Positions 52,412 through 61,483 of a stretch of 64,000 nt of DNA are shown piece by piece. The notes beneath the pieces are model-generated. The model ran no database searches. It was not told where the DNA came from and saw only the letters and a program-made list of their open reading frames with translations. Every line of letters begins with the position of its first letter. Positions within the stretch are counted from its first letter, which is position 1. The translations under genes and the position numbers were made by a program. Source of the stretch: Tumebacillus flagellatus (GTDB lineage Bacteria > Bacillota > Bacilli > Tumebacillales > Tumebacillaceae); the NCBI RefSeq assembly GCF_000714935.1, contig NZ_JMIR01000017.1:1-64000 (forward strand), written 5' to 3'.

Positions 52412-53113
52412 ATGAGTTTGCTGGTTGTGAATTGCGTGACCAAGAGCTATCCTCTTCGCCGCGGCGGTTGGTCCGTGAAGCCTAAGCATGTCCTCGCGCT
52501 CCAACGGTTCTCCCTCCGGGTGGAGGCCGGTTCTTGCGTGGGGCTGGTCGGTTCAAGCGGCAGCGGCAAAAGCACGCTCGCTCGCCTCATCCTCGGTCTG
52601 GATCATCCGGACGAAGGGCAGATTTTGTTTGAAGGAGTGGATGTGCATCGGGCAGGCGGAACCGTGCGGCAACAACTGCGCCGCGACATGCAGATCGTAT
52701 TCCAAGACTGCTGGAGCGCTTTAAATCCGCGCTGGACGGTCGGGCGGTCAATCGTTGAGCCGATCCGCAACTTCGAAAAACGGACTGAACACGAACAAGC
52801 GCTGCGCGTGGAGGAGCTGCTGGAGCTGACTGGACTTCATGGTTGCGATCGGCACAAGTATCCGCATCAAATGAGCGGAGGACAGTTACAGCGGGTCAAC
52901 ATTGCGCGAGCGATTGCGCTTCATCCTAAACTGCTCGTGCTGGACGAGGCGGTCAGCTCCTTGGATCGGATCGTTCAGGTGCAGATCTTGAACTTGCTCC
53001 GAGAGTTGCAAGCGCGGTTTGGGATGGCTTATCTATTCATCTCGCATGATCGAGAGGCGGTTCATTTCATGGCGGACCGCGTCGTAACTATGGACAAGGA
53101 GGCAAGATCATGA
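52412..53113 (+). CDS. nikE: ABC importer ATPase (NikE-like)
   Basis: 233 residues. Walker A GSSGSGKST, VFQDCWSALNPRWTVG (Q-loop), signature MSGGQLQR, Walker B LLVLDEAVSSLD and H-loop FISHDRE. ATG 52412 with GAAGGAGGGG; ends overlapping the next gene by four bases. Confidence 0.9.
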   Translation: MSLLVVNCVTKSYPLRRGGWSVKPKHVLALQRFSLRVEAGSCVGLVGSSGSGKSTLARLILGLDHPDEGQILFEGVDVHRAGGTVRQQLRRDMQIVFQDCWSALNPRWTVGRSIVEPIRNFEKRTEHEQALRVEELLELTGLHGCDRHKYPHQMSGGQLQRVNIARAIALHPKLLVLDEAVSSLDRIVQVQILNLLRELQARFGMAYLFISHDREAVHFMADRVVTMDKEARS

Positions 53114-54207
53114 AGCAGCTTACGCAACTGGTCGGCGATACGCCGATTGTTCAACTTCGCAATGTAACGAAGAGTCGGGAAGCGGTGGTTTGGTTGAAGA
53201 TGGAGCGCACGAATCCGGGCGGGAGCATTAAGGATCGACCGGCGCTGTACATCGTGGAAGAGGCGGAACGTCGTGGTCTGCTGCGACCGGGCGGGACGAT
53301 AATCGAGTCGTCTTCCGGCAACTTCGGCATCTCGCTGGCGATGATCGGAGCTGCGAGGGGGTATCGCGTCATCATCCTCGTGGATCCCAAGACGACCCCG
53401 GTAAACTTGGCCATGCTCAAAGCATACGGAGCAGAAGTCATCGTCGTGACGGAGCAGGATGACAGCGGTTCGTATCACAAGACTCGCATCTCGTTGGCGA
53501 ACAAGTTGCACCGTGAGATCCCTCATTCGTTTCGCCCCGATCAATGTTTCAATCCGTGGAATGGTGAAGCTCATTATCGGCAAACGGCTGCGGAGTTGTG
53601 GGAGCAATGTGACGGGGAGTTGGATACGGTGATCTTGACGGTCAGCACCGGCGGTCAGTTGGGCGGGTTCTCACGCTTTTTTCATGAACACGCACCGCAT
53701 GTGCAGGTGATCGGCGTAGACGCTGTCGGATCGACGGTCTTCGGCGGGACTTCGCATCCGTACTTGTTGCCGGGGATGGGTCTGAGTTGGACGCCGACGA
53801 ACTTGAGAGACCTGAGTTTGATCGACGAGGTGTACAAGGTGCCGGATGAAGATGCGTTTCTCGCCTGTCGTACATTGGCTAGGCATGAGGGCATCTTGGC
53901 AGGCGGTTCGACCGGTGCGGGCGTGATGGTTGCGATGCGGTTGGCGCAACAACGATCTGCAGGATCGCGCATCGTCTGCATCGCCTCCGACAACGGAGAG
54001 CGGTATCTGCCGACGATCTACAACGACGAATGGATGGCGGAACATGCAATGACGCTGAACGCGGAGCCGGAGGAGCTGCGCCGCCGCGCCCGCCTGCTGG
54101 AGCCGTACAGCCTCAATCCGATTGAGACGGCCAACTACAGAGCCGACCTGGCGGAAGCGCTCGACTCTCCGAGTCGTTCCATTATGGAAGGAACGATGAC
54201 GGGATGA
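53110..54207 (+). CDS. PLP-dependent SbnA-like synthase (cysteine synthase fold), candidate metallophore enzyme
   Basis: 365 residues, fold type II PLP enzyme. Catalytic lysine in NPGGSIKDRPAL, substrate loop ESSSGNFGISLAMIGAARGYR, phosphate loop VSTGGQLGG. The ESSSGN-type loop and overall length resemble SbnA, which joins O-phospho-L-serine and L-glutamate into N-(1-amino-1-carboxy-2-ethyl)glutamate in staphyloferrin B synthesis, rather than CysK. Its place inside a nik operon with an exporter suggests it makes a small aminocarboxylate metallophore. No SbnB-like dehydrogenase is adjacent, so the condensed product itself may be the ligand. This function is inference. Confidence 0.75.
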   Translation: MKQLTQLVGDTPIVQLRNVTKSREAVVWLKMERTNPGGSIKDRPALYIVEEAERRGLLRPGGTIIESSSGNFGISLAMIGAARGYRVIILVDPKTTPVNLAMLKAYGAEVIVVTEQDDSGSYHKTRISLANKLHREIPHSFRPDQCFNPWNGEAHYRQTAAELWEQCDGELDTVILTVSTGGQLGGFSRFFHEHAPHVQVIGVDAVGSTVFGGTSHPYLLPGMGLSWTPTNLRDLSLIDEVYKVPDEDAFLACRTLARHEGILAGGSTGAGVMVAMRLAQQRSAGSRIVCIASDNGERYLPTIYNDEWMAEHAMTLNAEPEELRRRARLLEPYSLNPIETANYRADLAEALDSPSRSIMEGTMTG

Positions 54208-55409
54208 GCCAGACACAATCTCCCATCAATCTAGGAACTCGGGATAACCCTTTCGCTTGGCAGTCGGTACAGGTGTATGCCGTCACGATTTTCTTCTACG
54301 CAGTCGTCTACATGGTGTTGATGATCCTGCCGTTCTATTCGTTGACATTCGGCGCCACCCAGACGGAGATCGGCGTAATCATGGGAGTCACCATGTTTGG
54401 GTCTATGCTCGCCCGGCCGATTGCAGGGAGTATCATTGATCGGCATGGAGCGAGTCGTGTCTTTGTGATCGCTTTGTTGGTCTTCATGTTGTCATTGACA
54501 GGGTATTTCGTGCCGAATTTATGGATGTTTGGAGCGGTTCGTCTGATTCAAGGCTTGGTCGCGGCGTTTTTCTCGACATCGATGGAGATCATCACAATCG
54601 ATCTCTTGTCGGCCCGAGTGCGCGGACAAGGATTGTCGATGTATTCACTGGCGACGATGGTGCCCTCCACGTTCGGACCGGCCGCAGCCCTCTGGCTGAA
54701 AGGGACGGTCTCGATGACAGCGATCTTCCTGTTGTTTAGCGTGATGGGGGCCTTGAACTTCATCTTCTCATTGGTGTTGACCCGTAGAAGCGGAACTCTG
54801 AGGGCGGCCGGTGCCGCCACTCTTGGTCGCAGGAAGCGAGAGCCGGGTTTGTGGAAGAATCGAACGCTCTTGGTGTCTGCCGGCAGCATGTTGTTAGCTT
54901 CCGTGGCGAACGGAGCGATTTTCACATTTTTGCCGCTGTATCTGGAATCGAAAGGCTCGACGTATGATGCGTTGTATTTTTTGGTGCAGACGTTGGTGTT
55001 GGTTGGGTGTCGATTCGTGTTCGGCAAGCGCGTCCCTTCGGACGGGAGAGCGCCTCGTCGAGAAGTGGTTTGGACAACGTTGCTCGCGGCGGTTGGTACT
55101 GTGATTCTCAGTGCTTTCACTTCGTTGCCTGCTTTGCTGGTCGCGGCAGTATGCAACGGGTCGGCGTTTGCGATGCTGTACCCTACCTTGTTGACATACG
55201 TTTCCTTCCATGTGCCGGATTCAGGGCGCGGCTTCCTGCTGGGATTGTTCATTGGAGCGGCCGACCTGGGCTTTTCATTCGGAGCGCTCTTGATGGGTCC
55301 TCTCGCAGAGCTCACATCGTATCAATGGATGTACGGGTGTTGTGTCGTGTGCTTAGTGGTCGCTTGCCTGTTAGGTGCGGCGCTGAAGAGCATAGGGAAC
55401 AGCCGCTGA
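54204..55409 (+). CDS. MFS transporter, candidate metallophore exporter
   Basis: 401 residues, 12 hydrophobic segments. MFS motif A-like RPIAGSIIDRHGASR between helices 2 and 3. Overlaps the SbnA-like gene by four bases. In staphylopine loci the MFS protein CntE exports the ligand that CntA-F re-import, and the same logic fits here. Last gene of the operon. Confidence 0.85.
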   Translation: MSQTQSPINLGTRDNPFAWQSVQVYAVTIFFYAVVYMVLMILPFYSLTFGATQTEIGVIMGVTMFGSMLARPIAGSIIDRHGASRVFVIALLVFMLSLTGYFVPNLWMFGAVRLIQGLVAAFFSTSMEIITIDLLSARVRGQGLSMYSLATMVPSTFGPAAALWLKGTVSMTAIFLLFSVMGALNFIFSLVLTRRSGTLRAAGAATLGRRKREPGLWKNRTLLVSAGSMLLASVANGAIFTFLPLYLESKGSTYDALYFLVQTLVLVGCRFVFGKRVPSDGRAPRREVVWTTLLAAVGTVILSAFTSLPALLVAAVCNGSAFAMLYPTLLTYVSFHVPDSGRGFLLGLFIGAADLGFSFGALLMGPLAELTSYQWMYGCCVVCLVVACLLGAALKSIGNSR

Positions 55410-55471
55410 CCGCTCGATCTTGGTTGGTCTTGGGTGACCGGTTTAATCAAACACTTTGAATTCGCGTTGAA

Positions 55472-55507
55472 TTAAGGCAGCCGAAGCGGTTGCCTTGTTT
55501 CTTTTTG
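55472..55507 (+). terminator. Terminator of the nik-sbnA-MFS operon
   Basis: AAGGCAGCC pairs with GGTTGCCTT (one G-U) across five bases, followed by GTTTCTTTTT. Confidence 0.7.
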
Positions 55508-55572
55508 AAGCGGCTGGCACCGCAAGCGGTGTAAGATATAGGGAGAAAGGAAGAAAAGGAAGGGGGATTCTG

Positions 55573-56718
55573 ATGAAGTTTGTGCTGGCACCGGATTCTT
55601 TCAAAGAAAGCCTGACTGCCAAGGAAGCCTGTCTCGCAATGGAGCGGGGGATTTCCCGCGTGTTTCCCGAGGCGCAGTGCGTGCTCGTCCCGATGGCGGA
55701 CGGCGGAGAAGGCACGGCGGAAGCGCTGGTCGATCACAGCGGAGGACGGATGTTGCAAGCGGCTGTCACCGGCCCGCTTGGCAAAAAAGTCACGGCACAG
55801 CTCGGCATCTCCGGCGACGGGGAGACGGCGTTTCTGGAAATGGCGAGTGCGAGCGGACTTGAGTTGACGGCGAAAGAAGAGAGCAATCCGCTGTTGACGA
55901 CATCGTACGGCACGGGCGAATTGATCAAGTTGGCGCTCGAACAAGGCGTGCGGCGGATCTTGATCGGGATCGGCGGCAGCGCCACGAACGACGGGGGAGC
56001 GGGGATGCTGCAGGCGCTCGGAGTGTCGTTTCGAGATCGCGAGGGTTGCGAATTGCCCGTTGGCGGCGGGGCGTTGCGGCGGCTTCATTCAATTGATGTG
56101 TCGCGAATGGATGCGCGGTTGAAGAACGTTGCCGTGGAAGTGGCGTGCGACGTGACCAACCCGTTGATCGGCCCGAACGGGGCCTCGCGCGTGTTCGGCC
56201 CGCAAAAAGGCGCGACTCCGCAGATGGTGGAGGAGTTGGAGTTGTGCTTGACCCGCTATGCGGAAGTGATCCGCGAGCAGTTGGGGATTGCGATGGCCGA
56301 CGTCCCCGGTGCCGGAGCGGCAGGCGGGACGGGTGCGGGGTTGTTGGCTTTTTTCCAAGCGCAGTTGAAAAAAGGCTTTGAGCTGGTCAGCGGGTTTACC
56401 GGATTGGAAGAGAAGATGGCGGGGGCGGAGTACGTGTTTACCGGAGAGGGCAGTCTCGACGGACAGACGCTGTTTGGAAAAACACCCTACGGCGTGGCGC
56501 AGATGGCGGCGAAGCAGGGCATTCCGGTGATCGCGTTTGCCGGGCGGGTCGGCGAGGGTGTCGAGGCGCTGTACGAGCACGGATTTACCGCCATCGTCGG
56601 AATTCTGCGCGGCGTGGAACCGTTGGAAACAGCACTTGCGAACGGCGGCGCAAACTTGGAGTTTGCGGTGGAGAATGTCTGCCGGATGATCCAATTTTAT
56701 CAAATCAAATTAGGGTGA
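55573..56718 (+). CDS. glxK: Glycerate kinase
   Basis: 381 residues of the GlxK/GarK family: N-terminal KFVLAPDSFKESLTAKEAC, then PMADGGEGTAEAL, GIGGSATNDGGAGMLQALG, PGAGAAGGTGAGLLAF and TGEGSLDGQTLFGKTP. Phosphorylates D-glycerate to 2-phosphoglycerate in glycolate/glyoxylate or serine breakdown. ATG 55573 with GGAAGGGGG; the open frame begins 26 codons earlier without a site. Confidence 0.94.
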   Translation: MKFVLAPDSFKESLTAKEACLAMERGISRVFPEAQCVLVPMADGGEGTAEALVDHSGGRMLQAAVTGPLGKKVTAQLGISGDGETAFLEMASASGLELTAKEESNPLLTTSYGTGELIKLALEQGVRRILIGIGGSATNDGGAGMLQALGVSFRDREGCELPVGGGALRRLHSIDVSRMDARLKNVAVEVACDVTNPLIGPNGASRVFGPQKGATPQMVEELELCLTRYAEVIREQLGIAMADVPGAGAAGGTGAGLLAFFQAQLKKGFELVSGFTGLEEKMAGAEYVFTGEGSLDGQTLFGKTPYGVAQMAAKQGIPVIAFAGRVGEGVEALYEHGFTAIVGILRGVEPLETALANGGANLEFAVENVCRMIQFYQIKLG

Positions 56719-56790
56719 TAATTAATAAATTACAAGCAAAAACATGCCTTCTATTTCGTTTGCTTTTTACAACAATTGAAAGAGGGCATA

Positions 56791-56826
56791 AAAAGACCGA
56801 GTTTCATCAAACTCGGTCTTATCTTT
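56791..56826. terminator. Bidirectional terminator between glxK and the restriction locus
   Basis: AAGACCGAGTTT and AAACTCGGTCTT pair around a four-base loop, with A/T runs on both sides. Confidence 0.9.
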
Positions 56827-56864
56827 ACGCTGCATTATGTTTCTACGATAGGTGTTTGCAGAAC

Positions 56865-57539
56865 TTATGACAGAGAGTATTGGATTGAGTCTTGAACTTC
56901 TCTTTGAGCATCTTTCATACCTTTTTCGTATAAACGAAATTGCTCAATTGCAGATTCAACTTGTTTGGATAGTAGTTCTCGCTTTTCAAGAAGCTTTTTT
57001 GGCACGGATAAAGTCATCAGAACACTCTCGTTAAAACGTGGATGTTGTCCACCTTCAATCGAATTTGCTAGCACTGTCTGCACTACATCAGAGAGTAAAA
57101 AGGGTACAAGATAGGCAATGGATTCATTTGATTTGGGACTTAGAATATAAAATTCTGTGGAGCAGACGAGATCTACGTCTTCTTCATAGATGTTTGCATC
57201 GATGAAAGCGACTTGTCGAAGATAGGGTCGGAGTCTAGAGATAATGACATCACCTGGCTTGATTATTTTTTTGTTACTTCTTATTTCCGTCACAAATTCC
57301 TTGATTCCAGTGGTTTTCCCTTCCGAAGCATCTCCAGTATCAAACACTACGACTCGTTTTTGCTGTTTCTGAACAGATGCGGGCGATATTGATTTAGAAG
57401 AAAAAGATACAAGGTCGCTTAATATAACGCTAGCGCTGTCTTTGTTGAATTGTAGCTGTCGCCCAGGATGGTATCTTTCTGGCGCTAAAATGATTCCCTC
57501 ATCGAGTGAGAGAGAAGAGCGTATCGTGGAAATTGCCAT
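56865..57539 (-). CDS. Half-size HsdS-like specificity subunit
   Basis: 224 residues. One target-recognition domain (about 30-180, with KPGDVIISRLRPYLRQVAF and FYILSPKSN) followed by a conserved helix (ELLSKQVESAIEQFRLYEKGMKDA). Classical HsdS has two such halves in about 400 residues; a single half would be expected to dimerise and specify a symmetrical split site. ATG at 57539 overlaps the methylase stop by one base (TAATG). AT-rich compared with flanking genes. Confidence 0.8.
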   Translation of the reverse strand: MAISTIRSSLSLDEGIILAPERYHPGRQLQFNKDSASVILSDLVSFSSKSISPASVQKQQKRVVVFDTGDASEGKTTGIKEFVTEIRSNKKIIKPGDVIISRLRPYLRQVAFIDANIYEEDVDLVCSTEFYILSPKSNESIAYLVPFLLSDVVQTVLANSIEGGQHPRFNESVLMTLSVPKKLLEKRELLSKQVESAIEQFRLYEKGMKDAQREVQDSIQYSLS

Positions 57540-58804
57540 TATCTACACCAACCCACTTTCTCGTCTCGTAAAAATGATGTGAAAGAGCGTTCGATTTCAT
57601 TTAAATCGTGATCAATATTATTCCAACTCGGGTTATCCATCGAGATAAATTCAAGAACCCCTCTCGAGTCCTTTCCTGATTTTTCACTAATTCCAAAGAA
57701 AATGTTCTCATTTGGTTTTTTGTTAATACGAAGTCTTTTTTCGAGAAATAGAATACTGGTTTTAATTGAGGTATGAGGCATGAACATCGATCTTGGAAGT
57801 CCTATCACACCGATTACTCTCGCATTTTGAATTATCCACTTACGTAAATCAGCCCACTCCTTGCCACCCACTTTATTGTTAGGTACAACGACTGCCATTC
57901 GTCCCCCTGGTTTTAAAAGTTCGACACATCGTTCAAGAAAAAGAGCATCTCGCTCGATTCGCTGCTTCCCTTGAGAAATAGAATAGGCATTTAACAGTTC
58001 CATTTCTGTGATTTCGCCTGCAAATGGTGGATTCGTTAGAATGATGTCAAATCTATCGGCTCCCATTTTCCGCACTCTCAAATAGTCCTCGATGGTTGCG
58101 ATCGAATGGTTTTCTGATTCGAAAATGGAGGGTTGGATTCGAGGGACGATGAGACTGTTAACCTTATGAATGTTGGTTCTCCCTACACCCGCAACATACA
58201 TGAGTGTTCTTGCGACTCGAACAGCCTTTTCATCAAAGTCAAAGCCCCATAGATTATTAGGGTCTTCTTGAGACTTATACCTGGTTGATAAAAATTGATG
58301 CGAATGTAGTAAAAATGCTCCTGAACCACATGCAGGATCAAGGATTGTCTCGTGAGCTTTAGGGGCCAAGATTCGAACACAAAAATCCACAACATATCGT
58401 GGCGTAAAAAATTGCCCCTTAGCCCCTTTGGCAGTTCTTGCAACAATAAATTCAAAGAAAGCATCAAGTGCTTCAAAACCAAAGTTTGTTAATTTGTAGT
58501 TGCTTAGTAGTCGAACACATACCGCCAGATGCTGAGTCTGCAACTTAATCTCAGGTTCTACAAGTATATCTCCCCACTCCCTCTGTAACATCGTAAGAGC
58601 TGTTGAGATATTCCTTAAGATGTCCTCTTCATTGCTAACTGGTTGGAAAAAGTTTGTATCATGTACTTCATCCCACAATTTTGCAGTTACTAGTTTAAAA
58701 ATCTCTTCGAACTCATCTTCACCAGAGTTAGCAAGAATAATTTCTTCAAGCCTTACGAATAAGCTCTCTAGTGAATCAGGGAGAGTTATATGCCTTTTAC
58801 TCAT
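57539..58804 (-). CDS. N6-adenine DNA methyltransferase, HsdM-like
   Basis: 421 residues. Helical N-terminal region (about 1-140), then SAM motif I DPACGSGAFLLHS, motif IV ILTNPPFAG (NPPF type of N6-adenine enzymes), and LKPGGRMAVVVPNN. Resembles type I HsdM more than type II enzymes and is paired with an HsdS-like half. ATG 58804 with GAGGTGATC. No hsdR gene is present in the window. Confidence 0.9.
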   Translation of the reverse strand: MSKRHITLPDSLESLFVRLEEIILANSGEDEFEEIFKLVTAKLWDEVHDTNFFQPVSNEEDILRNISTALTMLQREWGDILVEPEIKLQTQHLAVCVRLLSNYKLTNFGFEALDAFFEFIVARTAKGAKGQFFTPRYVVDFCVRILAPKAHETILDPACGSGAFLLHSHQFLSTRYKSQEDPNNLWGFDFDEKAVRVARTLMYVAGVGRTNIHKVNSLIVPRIQPSIFESENHSIATIEDYLRVRKMGADRFDIILTNPPFAGEITEMELLNAYSISQGKQRIERDALFLERCVELLKPGGRMAVVVPNNKVGGKEWADLRKWIIQNARVIGVIGLPRSMFMPHTSIKTSILFLEKRLRINKKPNENIFFGISEKSGKDSRGVLEFISMDNPSWNNIDHDLNEIERSFTSFLRDEKVGWCR

Positions 58805-58872
58805 AAGATCACCTCGTGGAAACAATAGCATGAATAAGGGAATGTTTCAAGACGGCGTCATGCACGTTTCTT

Positions 58873-58891
58873 ATATTCTGTTTTGGAATAT
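58873..58891. promoter_or_regulatory. Candidate C-box operator between opposed R-M genes
   Basis: Perfect inverted repeat ATATTC-N7-GAATAT lies in the 125-base gap between the methylase start and the XRE-type regulator start. C-proteins of restriction systems bind such repeats. Confidence 0.5.
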
Positions 58892-58929
58892 TTCGAGGTG
58901 GCATTTAATATTGTTTTAGGAGTTGGTAT

Positions 58930-59196
58930 ATGTTGGAGAAAACAAGCAATATTTACTCTGATGATTATATCGAGATTATGACAAGACTTAGAACAGCTAG
59001 ACTAAAGTCTGGTATTACTCAGAAAGAGTTAGCATCTTTGTTGAATATCAATCAATCACTCGTATCAAAAGTAGAAAGTTGCGAACGGAGATTAGATATT
59101 ATTGAGTTTTTGAATTGGTGTAAAGTCCTAGGGGTCCCTTGGGATAAAGTGATTCCGAAAAAATATTCAATGGGAGAGAACACAAAACATGAGTAG
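58930..59196 (+). CDS. XRE-family regulator, C-protein-like
   Basis: 88 residues with one helix-turn-helix (RLRTARLKSGITQKELASLL, QSLVSKVESCERR). Size, domain and position directly before a nuclease gene match controller proteins that delay restriction enzyme synthesis. ATG 58930 with AGGAG. Overlaps the nuclease gene by eight bases. Confidence 0.85.
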   Translation: MLEKTSNIYSDDYIEIMTRLRTARLKSGITQKELASLLNINQSLVSKVESCERRLDIIEFLNWCKVLGVPWDKVIPKKYSMGENTKHE

Positions 59197-59983
59197 TAAA
59201 AAGCTGGGGCAAGAGTTGAAAATAATTACCGACGGGGAATTGGAACAGTTGCGGGAACGTTTAAAACCTTTGATTGGAGTTCAATTTGACATCTTGTCTA
59301 TTCCAGAACAAATATTAATTGGCTTTGAGCCATCGCAAGTTGGAACACTAGTAGGTACTTTGATGGATGCTTGCATTCCTATGCTCCCGCAGATTCCAAC
59401 CACCAGAGGGGCGCTTCCGGATGTAGGGTTGAAAAAGCACGAAGGTATTCAAGGTGAACGAGAAGGGTATCCAGATTACATACATACCTCGGATAAACGT
59501 CTTGAACTAAAACTTCTCTTTGTTGATAATCCGGAAATTCAGATGAAAAAGCCTCCTACTCCTAGAGAACCATCTGCACGTCTTACCCAAAAGGTAACAA
59601 AAAAGAATGTAATTCCTGATCGAGATGTATTATTAGTAATAGCATATAACTTACAAAAGAATATAACTAGGAAAGGTATGTATACACCAACAATTGTAGA
59701 TCTTGGTCTATTCTCTGTCTACGAATGTATTGAAGCAAGAGACAAGAGGATGGAAGAAAGCGGTGGGAAATGGTTTGGTAACTATGAAACTCCAACAATA
59801 TTAAGTAAAGGAGGTAAGAAGAAGCGGAAGGAAGGTATTGAACTCAATGACAGTGCGTATGGACGGAAGAAGTCGGAAAATCGTGACTATAACGAGGATA
59901 CTAATTTTGGAAAGTTAAATCGTATTCCGTATAAACCATTGCAAGCATTCCTGAAAAAACACAAAATCAATACAAAAAAATAA
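59189..59983 (+). CDS. Putative restriction endonuclease of PD-(D/E)XK type
   Basis: 264 residues, AT-rich. The pattern GYPDYIHTSDKRLELKLLF near residue 92 supplies Asp and Glu-x-Lys in PD-(D/E)XK spacing. A basic, low-complexity region (KGGKKKRKEG) lies near the C-terminus. Placement behind a C-protein-like regulator and opposite a methylase supports the role. It has no translocase domain, unlike HsdR. Specific recognition unknown. Confidence 0.78.
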   Translation: MSSKKLGQELKIITDGELEQLRERLKPLIGVQFDILSIPEQILIGFEPSQVGTLVGTLMDACIPMLPQIPTTRGALPDVGLKKHEGIQGEREGYPDYIHTSDKRLELKLLFVDNPEIQMKKPPTPREPSARLTQKVTKKNVIPDRDVLLVIAYNLQKNITRKGMYTPTIVDLGLFSVYECIEARDKRMEESGGKWFGNYETPTILSKGGKKKRKEGIELNDSAYGRKKSENRDYNEDTNFGKLNRIPYKPLQAFLKKHKINTKK

Positions 59984-60017
59984 ATTTACATATTTATTTA
60001 TAGTGATTTTGTCGCGG

Positions 60018-60851
60018 TTAACGTGAAGGTGGTTTAACAAGTGGTTTTTCAAAAATGCGAAAAAAGAACCACGCGAGGTAGGTCTTTTTTTCGTCTCTCG
60101 TACAAATGTTTTGGTGAGGCATGAGAAGCAGTATCGAGATTTGTGGACTGGAAATTTCATTATACGACAGAATGCGGTTTCTAAGCTTCTGGAACGACGG
60201 GATTCTGTATCCGATTCGTTTCAGGAGTTTGATTTTTGTATACGTTCTTTCTGTAAAACCGTTTGTGTAAGGAGATAGGAAATGAGCCAAGATTTCAGAA
60301 CGCCATTCTAACGTGGTATTCGCGAGGGTCTTGTATTCTGGTATATCTGACGACAGCATAGATTGGACGAGATTTGGGAACTCGGTTGCTGCTTGCTCTA
60401 AGTTTTTGAGTGATTCCAGTGGCAAAGGCGCTCTTTGAGTACGTAGGCACGGAGCAATGGAGCGGGTGTGGCAGAGTTCGAACAACGACTCGGCTAGGCG
60501 CTTTGTACAACAATACTGCTCCAAGGACGGGGATTTTTCGGTGAACAGCAAGTCGAAACGAATACATCGGAATCACCTCTTCTTGTATAGCAGGGAAGCA
60601 CAATGATTGCACGTAAGGGTTTTCTCGATCAATTGCTTGCGGCAGTCATGTAACGACAACTCGGTTCCTCGGCAATCAGGTGAGCTCAGTTTTCTCATTG
60701 TTGCAACGCAGTCCAATAAGTCACTATTTTGATCTACATGGGTTGTTTGAACAGCGGATTTTGGTAAATCTAGATTTAACGTAACAAAATAGTGTGAATG
60801 CATCTGAAGTGCTCCGCACGATGTTGTTGCTCGACACAACAAACTTCGCAT
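60018..60851 (-). pseudogene. ISL3-family transposase remnant
   Basis: Two minus-strand fragments. The 5' piece (60573-60851) keeps eroded zinc-finger-region patterns (SCGALQMHSHYF, DCVATMRK). The 3' piece (60018-60551) carries the typical C-terminal pattern LSPYTNGFTERTYTKIKLLKRIGYR...FRNRIL-like. The central catalytic part is deleted and the frame is broken near 60560. Inverted ends were not found. It marks the right edge of the AT-rich restriction island. Confidence 0.75.
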
Positions 60852-60937
60852 AAGAGCCTCAGTTTCATTTTTTATTTCCAGTGCACCACAACATTCATTC
60901 TAGGGCCTTTTTCTTTGGAGCTTTGGGGTTTTCAATC

Positions 60938-61483
60938 TTAGACGATCTCGCGCACCAACATCTTCCGCCTCTCCGCCTCTGGATCGTCGACCACGCCGCT
61001 CTCCCGGTTCCAGACCATCGTCGCGCGGCGGTTCGTGTCATACGCGGGCCACGACAGCGCGGGAGTGTCGGGGTTGCCGCTGCGGGTGAACGCGATCCAC
61101 GCGTCTTGCATGTTCCGCGACATCTGCTCCGTTGCGGCATCGAGAGCGACGCCGATCTTGCCAAACAGCGCGAGGTTGTGGAACACGAACGGAATCTCCC
61201 CCGCGTGGACGGCGTACCGGAACAGCGGATGGCTCGGCTCCGTTCAATCCCAGCGGTACATCCACACCGGAGCGTGCTTCGTCTGCGCCTGCGCAAACGA
61301 CACGGCGGAACGGAAGAAAAACGCATCGGTCATCAATTGCGCCTGCTTTTCCGCCGAACCGCTGGTACGGCGCGTCAACATCACGGCGATTTCCTTGGAG
61401 ATAAACGCTTCAAGCGTCTTCGCGACGATTTCCTCCTTGAGAGCCGGCATGCCGGAGCGTGTTTCAACGAGGGTTTCGGACAC
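60938..61483 (-). pseudogene. Carboxylesterase (type B) pseudogene, C-terminal remnant
   Basis: About 180 codons recall the C-terminal third of para-nitrobenzyl-esterase-like enzymes: TKHAPVWMYRWD, then HPLFRYAVHAGEIPFVF with the catalytic-histidine region, NMQDAWIAFTRSGNPD and WPAYD. A TGA stop at 61244-61246 interrupts the frame just after WMYRWD. The nucleophile serine region (about 300 residues) is missing. A GTG with GGAAAGGATG at 61483 suggests an internal deletion that kept the original start. Not functional. Confidence 0.8.

Noticed and set aside
53110-54207. Plain cysteine synthase (cysK) for the PLP enzyme
   Set aside because: The ESSSGN-type substrate loop, the 365-residue length and its place inside a nik operon fit the SbnA group better; assay is needed to be certain.
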